From Liopterus haemorrhoidalis (taxonomy: Eukaryota > Arthropoda > Insecta > Coleoptera > Dytiscidae), in NCBI GenBank assembly GCA_963971575.1, contig OZ020613.1, positions 50,586,250 through 50,650,249 of the forward strand: a stretch of DNA of 64,000 nucleotides. The letters run 5' to 3'. The stretch's first letter is position 1. Each line of letters starts with the position of its first letter. Positions 63,961-64,000 of the stretch are shown piece by piece. Under the pieces are notes generated by a model. It was not told where the DNA came from. It was given only the letters and a program-made list of their open reading frames with translations, and made no database searches. The translations under genes were made by a program, and so were the position numbers.

Positions 63961-64000
63961 CCGCTGTAAATGGGCGGTGTTGGAGTAGGCCCAGACACAA

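Overview
The window is AT-rich eukaryotic DNA, most likely from an arthropod and probably an insect. The coding signals that can be identified all belong to transposable elements typical of such genomes: Harbinger, piggyBac, Academ-like, P, MULE, Tc1/mariner and hAT DNA elements, plus Jockey-type and I-type LINEs and Ty3/gypsy-type LTR elements. GT-AG introns occur in some transposase genes. No ordinary host gene, rRNA gene, intact tRNA gene or CRISPR array was recognised.

Region 1 (1-10.3 kb) is non-coding and rich in short non-autonomous DNA transposons, several with visible target-site duplications (TSDs). They are a Harbinger-type element (468-2269) holding a TA-flanked mariner-type element that holds a third element; a TAA-flanked MITE (2793-3164); a hAT MITE (6302-6557); and one hAT MITE inside another (7565-7926 in 7507-8501). 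A decayed tRNA-like sequence and a deleted LINE 3' end are also present.

Region 2 (10.8-18.2 kb) is a large DNA transposon bounded by inverted arms of about 1.1 kb. It carries a broken minus-strand gene with zinc-binding, XPG-type nuclease and CXC domains, best matched to the Academ type. Region 3 (18.3-24.6 kb) holds a P-element fragment, a broken piggyBac transposase and a MADF gene whose last exon is tandemly duplicated.

Region 4 (24.9-44.3 kb) is one Harbinger element (TSD TGA) swollen by insertions. A Ty3/gypsy element (TSD AGCA) interrupts its MADF gene and is itself interrupted by a full-length I-type LINE (13-bp TSD). A second LINE copy with an intact ORF2 and a solo LTR (TSD TCTT) also lie inside. 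The gypsy LTRs contain tandem segments resembling the internal promoter region of 5S rRNA.

Region 5 (44.5-61.4 kb) is a second nest: a piggyBac element (TTAA) holding a partial LTR, which holds a Jockey-type LINE, which holds a third I-type LINE copy and a solo LTR. The same piggyBac holds a MULE, which holds a Tc1/IS630-type element, which holds a foldback element. Region 6 (61.4-64 kb) has a mariner fragment, another long LTR-like unit and a Jockey 3' end.

Two signals look least ordinary. One is the 5S-like module array in an animal gypsy LTR. The other is a family of TG...CA units of about 1.9 kb (four copies) that carry a promoter, a conserved ORF and a poly(A) signal inside what behaves as an LTR.
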